The notes: generated by a model not told the origin, from the sequence alone. 64,000 nucleotides of DNA from Methylobacter luteus IMV-B-3098 (GCF_000427625.1 NZ_KE386569.1:3044652-3108651), one strand, 5' to 3'; positions 34,647 to 44,449 are shown, counted from the stretch's first letter. Numbers and translations are program-made.

Positions 34647-36850
34647 ACACCACCCAGACCTCCAAGTACAATATGAGCTATTTTTCTACAGCTTACGTCC
34701 TGCCCCACGTCACCCTGGTCCACAGTGACATTAACCGATCGCTTGCTCGCATCACTAGCCATAGGGATAATGAGAGGCGGCGCATCGGCAAAAGCAGGCG
34801 GCTTGGGCATGGCTGGCACAGATGGGCTTGGTGATGACGCATAAACGGGCTTAGGCATAGACGCCAAAGACGGCATAACAGATCGGCTGTATTCAACAAT
34901 ATCCCTGGCAAATACCTCGCCTCGGCTCATGGCCTTAGTCATGCGGCCATAAGCTTCCTGAATGGTTATATTTCCATCGCCGTACAGGCTCTTGTTACCT
35001 GAGATAACGGCATTTGTCATGCCTTTTACGCTATTTACCGGGGCGTTAGGATTGCTCTTTAGGGCTTTCAGAAAGTTAGCCCCGGTTCCTTCGCCCAGAT
35101 TATGAAGTGCGTAAACATTGGCATCATCATTGGTTCCGCCCAGAGCGCGGCCTTTTTCGATGTTCGCTCGCGTAAACTCAGCCAACATGGCGGCCTGTAG
35201 ATCTTTATCGGATCTCAACTTGGCGGCTTCTTCTTTGGTTAAATTGCCGGCGTTCTGAACACCATATTTGGTCCCGTACTTGTTGAGTATATCCGTCCAG
35301 GTAGCATCCAAAAACTGGCCGTAACCGTGCGCTGACGATATGCGCGATCCGTCTTTCCTTGTTGGCCTGGCTTCTGAATTAAAACCGCTCTCGAACCCGG
35401 TAATTTTTGCCACTATGCCGGGATCTATGCCGGCTTTTACAGCAGCTGTACCGAGATGCTGTTTGGCATCATTCCATCGCTCCTTAAGGCTCTTAGGAAT
35501 GGATTTAACCGCTTCAGTGCCGTTTCTGAATACCTCTTTGCTGGGCTCAATGATATTTTCTAGGGCCACTTGCTTTACATCGACGCCGGTTTTTTCTTTG
35601 ATGTAAGTATTGGCGGCATCAGCTACGTTTTTGACGGTGTCGACGCCTTTCTGCACAATGCCTAATTTATCCTTGAAAAAGTCGGCTATCGGCTGCCAAA
35701 GGTCGGCAATAGTCTCGGCCACCTTGCTGAATTTATCAGTAATGCCGGGAAATGTTTCCTTAAACCAATCAACGGCACCATCCCAGGCTTCGCTGATGCG
35801 CGGGCCAAGATTGGCAAAGAACTTGCGCCCCTCATCGGTAAACAATCCCCAGGCTGCAGTCGCCGCTGCCGTGATTGCCAGGCCAATGGGAGAGAAAATG
35901 CCGGCCAGAACGGTTCTCAAGATGAGCCCGAAGCCACCAAAAACCGTCTTGATTCCGGTCAATAGCATTGGGCCTAGCCCGGCGATAGCACCCAGCAACC
36001 AAGGCAAAATGCTTCCCAGCAGGCCACCAAAGAAACTGCGTCCACCATCATCATCAACAACAGGCTGCCGGTCCTCGATTTCATTCAGGCTTCTTCGCGT
36101 GGCTTTATTGAATGCGCTGTCCTCTTTCCGGAACAGGCGCAATTCGCCAAAGATGCGCCGGTACCAGCGCACATCATCCTTTTCTCCACTGAATAGCGCT
36201 TGATAGCCACGGGCCAAAGGTTCCGCTATCTCGTTGAACGCTCTAACAGTCGGATCGACTTCTTCCAGTCCGGTGCTGGAATCTGTGACGGCGGTAGCTA
36301 TGCGGTCGGCCAAGCCATTTAACAAGGTGCGCTGCGACTGCTCATCGCCTTCGCCATTGGAAGTAAAGCGCCCCCTATTATCGCGGCATGCATTGGGCTC
36401 GACTGAGCGTTCACGGGCTGCTGAGTCATCGACTATAAACCGGCCAGAAGCATTGCGGGCGCGTTCGCGGTTCGGGGTGGCCGGTGGTTGCTGATCGGCA
36501 CGATTAGCGCCCGCCTGTGGCGCGACTTCGCCTTGCTCATTTCTGGATCGTTGACCGTCCGCCCTAGTCGATGCATTGGCCGCTCTGTTCGGCGTTACCG
36601 AGTTATCCGCTTGCGTCCCGGGTGGTCGTTCGCTGTTGCTTGCCGGCGTGAAGCGCTGACTTGATCTATTGCCTGAAGCCGGTGTCGTCGTCTGGCTGGA
36701 CCGCTCAACCGCTCTAATATTTTGGGCAACCACCGCCCGCTTGATGGCTGCTACATCGGACTTGATGGAATTTAACAAGTCATTGCTGCGCTTGATGTCG
36801 GGTATTATTGGCCCGGTCAGGAAGCCTTCTGAGTCGTGGCTGAGTCTCAC
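34643..36850 (-). CDS. Large phage-type protein with lytic transglycosylase domain
   Basis: 735 aa. A disordered N-terminal third rich in R, N, T and Q, a hydrophobic centre (LLGSILPWLLGAIAGLGPML; FSPIGLAITAAATAAWGLF), then a lysozyme-like SLT domain with the catalytic Glu in GFESGFNSEA and AHGYGQFLDATW. It ends in KIAHIVLGGLGGV, a tail seen in phage virion proteins. Probably a virion-associated peptidoglycan hydrolase. It overlaps the 62-aa gene by ATGA. Its presence without capsid genes is notable. Confidence 0.75.
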   Translation of the reverse strand: MRLSHDSEGFLTGPIIPDIKRSNDLLNSIKSDVAAIKRAVVAQNIRAVERSSQTTTPASGNRSSQRFTPASNSERPPGTQADNSVTPNRAANASTRADGQRSRNEQGEVAPQAGANRADQQPPATPNRERARNASGRFIVDDSAARERSVEPNACRDNRGRFTSNGEGDEQSQRTLLNGLADRIATAVTDSSTGLEEVDPTVRAFNEIAEPLARGYQALFSGEKDDVRWYRRIFGELRLFRKEDSAFNKATRRSLNEIEDRQPVVDDDGGRSFFGGLLGSILPWLLGAIAGLGPMLLTGIKTVFGGFGLILRTVLAGIFSPIGLAITAAATAAWGLFTDEGRKFFANLGPRISEAWDGAVDWFKETFPGITDKFSKVAETIADLWQPIADFFKDKLGIVQKGVDTVKNVADAANTYIKEKTGVDVKQVALENIIEPSKEVFRNGTEAVKSIPKSLKERWNDAKQHLGTAAVKAGIDPGIVAKITGFESGFNSEARPTRKDGSRISSAHGYGQFLDATWTDILNKYGTKYGVQNAGNLTKEEAAKLRSDKDLQAAMLAEFTRANIEKGRALGGTNDDANVYALHNLGEGTGANFLKALKSNPNAPVNSVKGMTNAVISGNKSLYGDGNITIQEAYGRMTKAMSRGEVFARDIVEYSRSVMPSLASMPKPVYASSPSPSVPAMPKPPAFADAPPLIIPMASDASKRSVNVTVDQGDVGQDVSCRKIAHIVLGGLGGV

Positions 36851-37035
36851 AACTGCACCTCCAAGAGTTTGGCCGCTGCAATGGCACGGGCTTCAGGGCT
36901 GGCTGTTTCATCCAGCACGACCTGCTCAAGCGTTTTGATTGCGATTTTACGGATAGTGGCCGGCGTTTTATATCCAGGCTTACGTCCTGGTTTTGATCGG
37001 AGCGCGTTTGGGTTAAGTTTAATGTCTGCTTGCAT
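36847..37035 (-). CDS. Small basic protein
   Basis: 62 aa, basic N-terminal half (NALRSKPGRKPGYKT) and a helical end with ASPEARAIAAAKLLEVQL. It is coupled to the transglycosylase-domain gene by ATGA, and resembles short DNA-binding terminase-side proteins only in general character. Confidence 0.55.
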   Translation of the reverse strand: MQADIKLNPNALRSKPGRKPGYKTPATIRKIAIKTLEQVVLDETASPEARAIAAAKLLEVQL

Positions 37036-37149
37036 GGTATTTGCCTTTTGGGGATAAAGGAAACCGGTTGTTATGGACTGGTGAAAACCGGTGACATCGT
37101 TGCAAAATTCAGTTAATGGTCAGTTAATGGACTGTAAAAATTCCGGTGA

Positions 37150-37347
37150 TTATTCATCAACGAACCGGATATCTTTCAGCAGTTCCACAATGGCTTTTCC
37201 AGGATACCGGCCCTGATGATATTGCCTTAAGTGCGGCTCTAATCGTCGCCACAAGTCGGCTGGGATGTAGATATCAAGCCGGACCGCGCCTTCAGAACGC
37301 AGGTTTTCTCGGTATCGCCGCTGGGTTTCTGCTCTGCTTTTTTTCAT
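37150..37347 (-). CDS. Ribbon-helix-helix-type small protein
   Basis: 65 aa. A basic start (MKKSRAETQRRYRENLRSEG) followed by the strand-helix-helix pattern VRLDIYIPADLWRRLEPHLRQY fits an RHH/Arc-type DNA-binding fold. It probably regulates nearby element genes. Confidence 0.55.
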   Translation of the reverse strand: MKKSRAETQRRYRENLRSEGAVRLDIYIPADLWRRLEPHLRQYHQGRYPGKAIVELLKDIRFVDE

Positions 37348-37377
37348 ATTTGAAACTTGGATTGTGAAGCTTTGAAT

Positions 37378-37701
37378 TTACCTTTGATTTTCGATGGAAA
37401 GTAACTTTTCACAAGCTTGTACAACCAGCTCAGGCGGGGTTTCAGGGCTTTCAACGAGCCGCACAAGGGCATCAATGACAGTTTTTTTAACCTTTGGCGC
37501 AACTTTTTGCGCAACTTTTTTATTAACATCGGCGTTAACATCGCCCCGGCACCAACCGTCCCGGTGAGCTTTTTTGCTGATTGCCTGACGGGTAAGCTGG
37601 AGTTCGACGGAAAGGTCTGCGAAGCTCATTTGGGGATTGGATTCCCATTTCTTGCGGGCTTCCTGCCACTGCTCTTCTGACGCTTTTGATTTTGCTGCCA
37701 T
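37378..37701 (-). CDS. Putative DNA-binding (terminase small subunit-like) protein
   Basis: 107 aa. N-terminal helix-turn-helix (FADLSVELQLTRQAISKKAHRDGW), a lysine-rich linker with repeated NADVNKKVAQKVAPKVKK, and a C-terminal helix (PELVVQACEKLLSI). The layout recalls terminase small subunits, but no large subunit is present. Confidence 0.5.
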   Translation of the reverse strand: MAAKSKASEEQWQEARKKWESNPQMSFADLSVELQLTRQAISKKAHRDGWCRGDVNADVNKKVAQKVAPKVKKTVIDALVRLVESPETPPELVVQACEKLLSIENQR

Positions 37702-37741
37702 TTTTGTTACCTTGGTGAAAAATGTTACCGGGGGTTAACAT

Positions 37742-38473
37742 TTATTGACATTTATTGAGGAAATATCGCCGGTCCTCAAGCTCAGCCCGTGCGATTGCGG
37801 CCTTAGCCTTCAACTCATCAAGGGCCTGTTTTGCGCAGGCATGATCCGGGGCTTTGGGGTCCACCGCCGGGTGGTGGGGATTATCCAAAACAGCGTCAAG
37901 AACCCGCTCGGCCTCGCTCAGCGTCCGCAATTTTTCCAATTCAAAACCCAGGCCCATCGCTTCTTCGGCGGTTTCGGCCAACACGCGCAGCAGTTTGGCA
38001 CCACCGCGAAGCTGATCGAATGCCTTGTTGTTCTCTCGTACATGCTTGACGCACTCGAGGTTTTCTTTCGATCGGCGCAGAGTGCGGTCAATCGCTTCCT
38101 TCAACTCGACCTGCTTGTCGTGCAAGGATCGGACCGCGCAGTCTTGGGCCTCCTGCGCTTGTTTCCACTGGGCTTCCAGCCATTGGCCGACGTGCTGTTC
38201 CTGAGCGGCTGTCAGATCACGCTGCCAACAATCTGAAACCCCAAACAGGAAATCGATTGATACCTGATACACTTCGGCCGCCTTCGGGATCAGCCATAAA
38301 GGAACTGCATCGATAGAGCCTTCGACCTTGGCCAGCTTTGACGAATTCGCATAGCCAAGCAGGCTGGCGGCCTGTATTTGAGAATACCCGCAAAGCTCGC
38401 GTGCGGCCTTCATGCGCTCGCCTAGGGTCTTAACAATTTGCTCATATTCATTGCGTCGAGACTTTATTTGCAT
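37742..38473 (-). CDS. XRE regulator with long coiled-coil tail (copy 2)
   Basis: 243 aa. Helix-turn-helix at about 16-75 (GERMKAARELCGYSQIQAAS, ending VSIDFLFGVSD), then 160 residues of charged helix. Same architecture as the gene just upstream, with the shared VSIDFL/VSVDFL end of the HTH domain; the two overlap by 10 bp. Function as a regulator is inferred. Confidence 0.7.
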   Translation of the reverse strand: MQIKSRRNEYEQIVKTLGERMKAARELCGYSQIQAASLLGYANSSKLAKVEGSIDAVPLWLIPKAAEVYQVSIDFLFGVSDCWQRDLTAAQEQHVGQWLEAQWKQAQEAQDCAVRSLHDKQVELKEAIDRTLRRSKENLECVKHVRENNKAFDQLRGGAKLLRVLAETAEEAMGLGFELEKLRTLSEAERVLDAVLDNPHHPAVDPKAPDHACAKQALDELKAKAAIARAELEDRRYFLNKCQ

Positions 38474-39021
38474 GCTTGCACCTTGTGGCGAATCAGCGCG
38501 CGCCGCGCCGTCTGGGCGCTCTCGTGGGCTTTCCGGATGCGGTACTGCAACTGCGACCCGGCCGGCAATCGGTTGAAATCCGAATTCAATCGTTTAAAGG
38601 CGGTCAGCGCTTCGTTGATCGCTTCGATCTCGGCCAGCAGCACGCCGACTGCCGCCGCCATTGCTTCGACCTGGCCTTCTAAGGCCATTTGCCGGGCCGC
38701 CCACTGGGTAAACAGCTTAGCTTGCTGATGGTGTACCCATGCGCCGATTTCGCGCCCCAGCTTGGTTTCTTCAGCCACCTCAAAATCGCTTGAAAAACCA
38801 AGCAGAAAATCGACGCTCACGTCATAAATCAAGCTCGCCAGCCGTACCAGTTTCAAAGGGATGGTCTCGATATCGACGCCGCTTTCAATCTTCGCCAAAA
38901 GTGAATCCGAAACATCCAGTCGATCAGCGGCCACATGCCGCGGCAGCTTGCAGATCTCACGGGCCTCGACCATCCTACTTCCAACGATCTTGGTGATTGC
39001 AATTTCATCTTTATCCATCAT
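38464..39021 (-). CDS. XRE regulator with coiled-coil tail (copy 1)
   Basis: 185 aa. HTH at about 11-75 (GSRMVEAREICKLPRHVAAD, ending VSVDFLLGFSS), then coiled coil. A paralogue of the next gene. The overlapping tandem pair suggests a hetero-oligomer or a divergent duplication. Confidence 0.7.
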   Translation of the reverse strand: MMDKDEIAITKIVGSRMVEAREICKLPRHVAADRLDVSDSLLAKIESGVDIETIPLKLVRLASLIYDVSVDFLLGFSSDFEVAEETKLGREIGAWVHHQQAKLFTQWAARQMALEGQVEAMAAAVGVLLAEIEAINEALTAFKRLNSDFNRLPAGSQLQYRIRKAHESAQTARRALIRHKVQACK

Positions 39022-39036
39022 TCGGAGCCAACCTGG

Positions 39037-39588
39037 CTAAGCCGCTTCTTCGGCATTATTGAGTGGGTAAAGTGATGTATTTTTGAGCAGTTCAACAGAA
39101 AAACGCGGCGAATCTCCTAAAAAGGCTTTGATAGCTTCAGCTTCGGCCTTGAGCCCGGCAATAATGGCGGCTGAGGCGTCTGCTTCAGATTTGGGGATGT
39201 GAGGGACTATTTTTTCAATCTCGGCTTCGCTGAATCGCTTACCCAACTCCTCGGCTTTTTGCCGGCGCGTATCAAGGCGCGCTGCAAAGGTCTTTTGCTC
39301 AAGCTCGATGTCGCGGGGTATTTGGTTTAACCGGCTTGCGGCCTTGTTGATTAGCTCAAGAGGACGGCTCTCATACTGTTTGTCGCCGAGGGCAATAATT
39401 TCTTTATTTTGATCATAAACGCTAGTCAACAGCTGTTTGAAATCGGCCATTTTAGCGATTGCGTCTGCATTTTGATTAAGCGTTTGATCGTCGATTCGTT
39501 GCAATGATGCTAATGCGCCATTAATGCAAGTAGCCGCGTTATGTGCCGCCCGGTACTGTACTGGGGAAATAATTGTATTTTTGGTCAT
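39037..39588 (-). CDS. Coiled-coil protein of unknown function
   Basis: 183 aa, almost all helix; it starts MTKNTIISPVQYRAAHNAAT and ends SLYPLNNAEEAA. It lies 15 bp upstream of the XRE pair, on the same strand. No family recognised. Confidence 0.55.
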   Translation of the reverse strand: MTKNTIISPVQYRAAHNAATCINGALASLQRIDDQTLNQNADAIAKMADFKQLLTSVYDQNKEIIALGDKQYESRPLELINKAASRLNQIPRDIELEQKTFAARLDTRRQKAEELGKRFSEAEIEKIVPHIPKSEADASAAIIAGLKAEAEAIKAFLGDSPRFSVELLKNTSLYPLNNAEEAA

Positions 39589-39665
39589 AAACTGCCTCTT
39601 GGTGTGAATTTAAAGGCAGTTTACGACCGATTTAAAAGGGTCTAGCGGGTGTTTTCCGAATTCAG

Positions 39666-39977
39666 TCATTGGTGCTTCTGGATATAGTCGACGTAATCGA
39701 TATCTATGCCTCGATCTATATGAACCGGGCTTTCCTTGCCAAGGATACTGGCTACATAAACTTCCTTGCCCTTTTTAACCTTCAAACGATTAGCCAAGGT
39801 ATAGGCCGCCTTTTGTCCCGTAAAACTGCTGTCATTGTCGGCATAAATGATTACTGTACGCACATAATCGGGAACCTCAACCTGCTCCATCATTGTCGCG
39901 TTGGCAGCCGCCCAGCATGGGTATCCATCGTCCTGCATGGTGGCCAGCGCCGTCTCGATGCCCTCGGCTATGCCTAG
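39666..39977 (-). pseudogene. C-terminal part of the element primase (TOPRIM), cut off by IS1182
   Basis: Reads GIAEGIETALATMQDDGYPC, then VIIYADNDSSFTGQKAA, the TOPRIM acidic motifs (E, then D-x-D), and stops after DYVDYIQKHQ. Removing the IS and one CTAG copy joins it in frame to 41527-42190 for a 323-aa primase. The split separates the zinc-finger half from the catalytic TOPRIM half. Confidence 0.85.
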
Positions 39978-41526
39978 GAGTCTGTCGGACTTATCAGCAT
40001 TTAAATCTCATCAGTTGTAAAATAGTGATGAGTTCAATCATTTTACCGCCATGATTTCTGATGAGTCGCTTTATTCAGTTTGATCGTAACCAACAGTATT
40101 TGCTTCCGCCGTCCGTGGACGAATGGTTGCCGGAAGACCACCTGGCACGCTTTATCGTCGAAGTGATCGATCAGCTCGATCTATCAAAACTGACAGGCCA
40201 TTATTCTGGACGGGGTTCAGCGGCTTATCATCCGGCACTGCTGTTGGCCCTGCTGATCTATGGTTATGCGACCGGCACGTTCTCCAGTCGCAAGATCGAG
40301 CGGGCAACCTACGATTCAGTGGCGTTTCGGTTCATTGCTGCCAATCATCATCCCGATCATGACACCCTGGCTCATTTCCGCAAGACCTTTCTGGTGGAGT
40401 TGGAGGACTTGTTCGTACAAGTGCTGACACTGGCGCAGACGATGAAACTCGTCAAGCTGGGACAGATTTCGCTGGATGGTACCAAAATCAAGGCCAATGC
40501 CTCGAAGCACAAGGCCTTGTCCCATGGCCACATCGAAAAGCTGGAAGCGCAATTGCGTGAGGAAGTGCAGGCCCTGCTGAAAAAGGCAGCGGACGTTGAT
40601 CAGGAAGAATTGGCCGACGGTATCGATTTGCCGGCGGAAGTCGCGCGTCGGGAAGATCGCTTGAAAGCCTTGGCGGAAGCCAAGGCCAAGATTGCCGAAC
40701 GGGTTAAAGAACGGGACGAACAAGCCCAAAAAGACCACCAGGAGAGACTGGCTGACCGGGAGCGCCAGCGCCAGGCGGGCAAAAAACCCCGAGGCCAGGA
40801 GCCCAAGGCGCCCGAAACCGGCCCCCAAGCTAAGGACCAGATCAACCTGACCGACGAAGCATCGCGGATCATGCCGAGCAAGGACGGCTTCGTGCAGGGC
40901 TACAATGCCCAGGCGGCCGTCGATGTTGACAGCCTGCTGGTGGTTGCCGCCACGCTCAGCCAGCATACCAACGACAAGCGGCAAGTCGAGCCGATGCTGA
41001 AAGCGCTGAACGCCTTGCCGGACAGCCTCGGCAAGCCGGAAATGCTGCTGGCCGACAACGGCTACTTCAGCAAAGACAACATCCAGGCCTGTGTGGAGCA
41101 AAAAATTACACCCCTCATCGCGCTGGGCCGGGAAGCCCATCATCTGCCATTGGCGGAACGCCTGACGCCGGATGCACCGGAACCTGAAAGCGATGACCCG
41201 CTGGTCAAAATGGCCTGGAAACTCAAAACCCAGAGTGGCCGCACGCTTTATGGTAAACGCAAAAGCACGGTCGAGCCGGTATTTGGGATCATCAAACAGG
41301 TACTGGGCTTCCGCCAATTCTCGCTGAGAGGTCTTGATGCGGTAGCTGGTGAGTGGAAACTGGTGACTATGGCCTTCAATTTAAAGCGAATGCATGTGCT
41401 GGCGGCCGGATAACGGAAAAATAACCCGAAATAGCTCTTGGTTGGGCAGAACCGAAGACTCAATGCCGCCAATAATCCATATCGGTCAAATAAGAATCAT
41501 AATACTGAACCCTGTCCGACAGACTC
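39978..41526 (+). mobile_element. IS1182 family insertion sequence
   Basis: 1549 bp with terminal repeats starting GAGTCTGTCGGAC and its inverse at the right end, flanked by a 4-bp target duplication CTAG (39974-39977, 41527-41530). One intact transposase gene. Inserted in the primase gene. Confidence 0.9.
40061..41413 (+). CDS. IS1182 family transposase
   Basis: 450 aa. N-terminal DUF772 domain (PPSVDEWLPEDHLARFIVE), DDE core with SLDGTKIKANAS, LLADNGYFSKD and STVEPVFGIIKQVLGFRQF, and a charged insert with long K/E/R helix (about 165-260). Intact. Higher G+C than the genes around it, as expected for a mobile gene. Confidence 0.93.
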   Translation: MSRFIQFDRNQQYLLPPSVDEWLPEDHLARFIVEVIDQLDLSKLTGHYSGRGSAAYHPALLLALLIYGYATGTFSSRKIERATYDSVAFRFIAANHHPDHDTLAHFRKTFLVELEDLFVQVLTLAQTMKLVKLGQISLDGTKIKANASKHKALSHGHIEKLEAQLREEVQALLKKAADVDQEELADGIDLPAEVARREDRLKALAEAKAKIAERVKERDEQAQKDHQERLADRERQRQAGKKPRGQEPKAPETGPQAKDQINLTDEASRIMPSKDGFVQGYNAQAAVDVDSLLVVAATLSQHTNDKRQVEPMLKALNALPDSLGKPEMLLADNGYFSKDNIQACVEQKITPLIALGREAHHLPLAERLTPDAPEPESDDPLVKMAWKLKTQSGRTLYGKRKSTVEPVFGIIKQVLGFRQFSLRGLDAVAGEWKLVTMAFNLKRMHVLAAG

Positions 41527-42190
41527 CTAGAGTTTCGCCTATTCCGCCCAGTTGAATAGCGCCTCCCGGCATCTCACGGATTTTGGGTAAGAATTTTTTG
41601 GCTGGATATCCTTCTATCTTGTGGCCGTTATCATTAAGGTAAGTGATATGGTAGCTGCAAACTTCGCCGGCGATATTGCGGAACACGGCCACCATAGCCG
41701 GGAATGTGCCGACCTTTACCGGCTTGTCGGCATCGTTTTTATGCCAATAATCGACACCTGGATGAAAATAAACGTCACGTTTAGGCAAAATAGATATGCC
41801 CCGGTTTAACAGGTATTGCCCGGCGATATCGCAGTGTGTGATGCGAGTAAAACCGGAATGAATACGCTTTAGCCGGGCTTCATTATGGCCGTAATCCGCT
41901 TTGTCCGGGGCAGGGGCTGCATGGCACTTATCTATAACTTTCTCGATGCGGTTAGCGGCTTCAGAGAATGACCAACCGTTCACCTTTTGCAGCAAGCTAA
42001 ACCCATCGCCGGCGCCGCAGCCGGAACAAAAATATGATCCTTTGCCGTTCTTATCATCGAAGCGAAAGCGGTCCTTGCCACCGCAAGCCGGGCAAGGGCC
42101 ATGTTTGTTTTTTAAGAATGACTGATCGATACCCAAGGCGCTTAGGATGCTCGGCCATTTGCCAACGACTGATTTTGCAATACTGCTCAT
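41527..42190 (-). pseudogene. N-terminal part of the element primase (zinc finger), cut off by IS1182
   Basis: 221 codons, with a CHC2-type zinc ribbon (CPACGGKDRFRF and YFCSGCGAGDGFSL) and the linker region up to IQLGGIGETL. Beyond that, the frame enters the IS end and stops at 41486. P4-alpha-like primases have this zinc-finger plus TOPRIM layout. The ATG overlaps the helicase stop (ATGA). Confidence 0.88.
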
Positions 42191-43683
42191 GCCGTGGCCC
42201 TCCGTTTGCAGCCCTTGGCAAAGGCGATATTGCGCCGTCTTATTTCATTCTCAACAACCCGGCTAACAGGCACGTCAAGCGCTGCTTCAAACTTAAACGG
42301 TGGCACATCGCCCGCGATATCCTGATACAGATGAAACGCCATGCCTGGCTTTTTGCCATGCTCTTTAACATACGTGCAGAGCTGGTTCCATAAGTCTCTT
42401 TTATTCCGCGCCGCAACCGCTTTACCCAGCTTAATTTCCTGCATTTCACCAGGCACCGACACAACCTGATTGCGCCTCACCCTGACATGGCCGCAATGCT
42501 GGCCAGTGTCGCTATTGGTCTGCCATAATTCCCCGCACTTGGGACACTTGGCGGCCTCTTTTTCCTCCTTGGTTGGTTCTTTTTTCGGCTTTTCTGCGCC
42601 GTCGTCGAGCGCACTGACGCCATTGTGATAAAGATCCTCCCATTGATCCTTAAATCGCAAAAAGTTGCCGGAATGATCGAGCCAGACAGCAAACTCCTTG
42701 CATGGATGTGAACGCATGACGCGGCCGAGCTGCTGAACATGGCTCGAAAAGGATTTTGTGAACGGTCGCGCGGATATGCCTATCATCACGTCTGGGCAAT
42801 CGAAACCTTTAGTCAAAATATCGGTCGCAATTAGTCCGGTGATTGCGCTGTCCGGCTTTGAAAATTCACGCAAAATCTCCTGCTTGGCGTCCTCGTCATC
42901 CCGATATGAAATAGAAACGAAGTTATAACCGGCCTCTTTAAATTTTGCTGATAAATCTTGTCCGTGGGCGACACCAGCGCAAAACACAATCGTTTTCCGT
43001 GGTCCACCAAAAATCTCATGCGTTTTTTTAATCCACTCAGAAACGATATCGCCAGTAATCTGGATGCCACGCGCCCCGGCTTCTGCCTGGCTCCATTCGC
43101 CGCCTACTTTCTTCGCACCGGTCATATCAATCTCTTTTGCGATAAAGACGCGCAACCGTGCCAAATTGCCCATGTCGACAAGTTGTTTGGTGGTGGTTTT
43201 GCTGATGACATTGGAATAAGTGCTGCCCAACCCCTTCACGAAAGGGCTAGCCGAAAGCCCCACGACCTTTATCCCAGGATTGTTTTTTATAAAATCGACG
43301 GTTGACCGGCGCGTATTATGGGCCTCATCGACGACCAGTAGTTTCAAATTTGGAAATGAGCCTCGCTTCTCCAAAGTCTGGGCGCTGCAAATTTGAATCG
43401 ACTTGTAAGTCAAATACCGCCAATGGCCGGCCATCAAAACGCCGTGATCGATGTTATATTTATCCAACCGCTGACTGGTTTGATCGCATAATACGCGGCG
43501 GTCCATAACCATAGCGGCCCTGTGGCCCTTTTGCTCCGCTGCCGCCAACATTGAAATCGCTACTTCTGTTTTCCCCGCGCCGGTGGGCAGATAAAGCATC
43601 TGAGACCTATGACCGGCTGCAAAGCCTTCACGTAATCCATTAATACTAAGCTCTTGGTAATCTCGGAGAATAAGCTTACTCAT
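42187..43683 (-). CDS. SF2 DEAD/DEAH-box helicase (replication)
   Basis: 498 aa. Walker A PTGAGKTEVA, Walker B LLVVDEAHNTR, motif III SAS, and the C-terminal helicase core with FCAGVAHGQDL, ATDILTKGFDCPD and QQLGRVMRSH. A zinc-binding segment follows (CPKCGELWQ...CGHVR). It resembles the phage and island DEAD helicases that stand beside primases. Intact, coupled by short overlaps to genes on both sides. Confidence 0.9.
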   Translation of the reverse strand: MSKLILRDYQELSINGLREGFAAGHRSQMLYLPTGAGKTEVAISMLAAAEQKGHRAAMVMDRRVLCDQTSQRLDKYNIDHGVLMAGHWRYLTYKSIQICSAQTLEKRGSFPNLKLLVVDEAHNTRRSTVDFIKNNPGIKVVGLSASPFVKGLGSTYSNVISKTTTKQLVDMGNLARLRVFIAKEIDMTGAKKVGGEWSQAEAGARGIQITGDIVSEWIKKTHEIFGGPRKTIVFCAGVAHGQDLSAKFKEAGYNFVSISYRDDEDAKQEILREFSKPDSAITGLIATDILTKGFDCPDVMIGISARPFTKSFSSHVQQLGRVMRSHPCKEFAVWLDHSGNFLRFKDQWEDLYHNGVSALDDGAEKPKKEPTKEEKEAAKCPKCGELWQTNSDTGQHCGHVRVRRNQVVSVPGEMQEIKLGKAVAARNKRDLWNQLCTYVKEHGKKPGMAFHLYQDIAGDVPPFKFEAALDVPVSRVVENEIRRRNIAFAKGCKRRATA

Positions 43684-44449
43684 GACCGGACTCCTTCAAC
43701 TTTTTCTCCAAGATTTTGCAGCGGCGATCCAGTCTATTTAACTGCCTCTTCATTTCCGCGTTTTCGTTGAGAAGGCCATCAATGCGCCCCTGCAAGCCCT
43801 TTTCAACCTCCTTCAGAGCGTCTATTTGCTTGATAGCTGCGGCTGTATAATTGTCGTCCTCGAAAATAACACGCATCCGGTTGTTATCTTCCTCAAGCCG
43901 CTGATTTTCTCTAATCAAGTCATCAATCAGGTCGCTGGCTCGATCATCGTCGGAATACTCCTCCTCATCATCCAGCAACTCCGGTTCCGGCAGGGCTGGG
44001 CGCGCGGGTTCCGGCTCGACTTCGGTATATTCACCTTCAAGGATCTCCTCCTGGCCTTCCTGTCCAAGAACGGATGGGGCATCAACCGTTGCTTCATCAA
44101 TAGTCACCTCGATCTCAGTACCGGCTTGAGCCTTGGCGGTAGATATAGCTTTTGCCAGTTTATTTATTGACGGCCTTATGTCGTGATTACCAAACAAGCT
44201 AATCACCAGGTCTTTATGGCTGGCAATCTGCATGTATTTCTGGGCCTGGCGGATATCAAATGCGAACTCCGAGTTCGTATTTATAAATTCATCCCACTTA
44301 CCAAAACCCACGTATTCCTTGGCCTCCAGAAGTCTTTCACCAAGATTTATGACTGAAAAAACATAATCCTTTTTCGATTTCTCCATGGCCAAAAACGCTT
44401 TGTTGATCCCGGCTGCTAATTTTTTTTTGCTTACTAAATTCTTGCTCAT
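43676..44449 (-). CDS. DUF3102-like coiled-coil protein
   Basis: 257 aa from the ATG at 44449 (GGTGG ribosome site upstream). The N-terminal domain (VFSVINLGERLLEAKEYVGFGKW, then FDIRQAQKYMQIA) resembles DUF3102. An acidic proline-rich linker (VEPEPARPALPEPELL) and a C-terminal coiled coil follow. It sits just upstream of the helicase gene; a role in replication is inferred. Confidence 0.7.
   Translation of the reverse strand: MSKNLVSKKKLAAGINKAFLAMEKSKKDYVFSVINLGERLLEAKEYVGFGKWDEFINTNSEFAFDIRQAQKYMQIASHKDLVISLFGNHDIRPSINKLAKAISTAKAQAGTEIEVTIDEATVDAPSVLGQEGQEEILEGEYTEVEPEPARPALPEPELLDDEEEYSDDDRASDLIDDLIRENQRLEEDNNRMRVIFEDDNYTAAAIKQIDALKEVEKGLQGRIDGLLNENAEMKRQLNRLDRRCKILEKKLKESGHE

Noticed and set aside
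35610..36203. 197-aa frame opposite the transglycosylase-domain gene
   Set aside because: Antisense shadow; low-complexity composition and no start signal.
40316..41317. 333-aa frame opposite the IS1182 transposase
   Set aside because: Shadow of a G+C-rich transposase gene; no family features.
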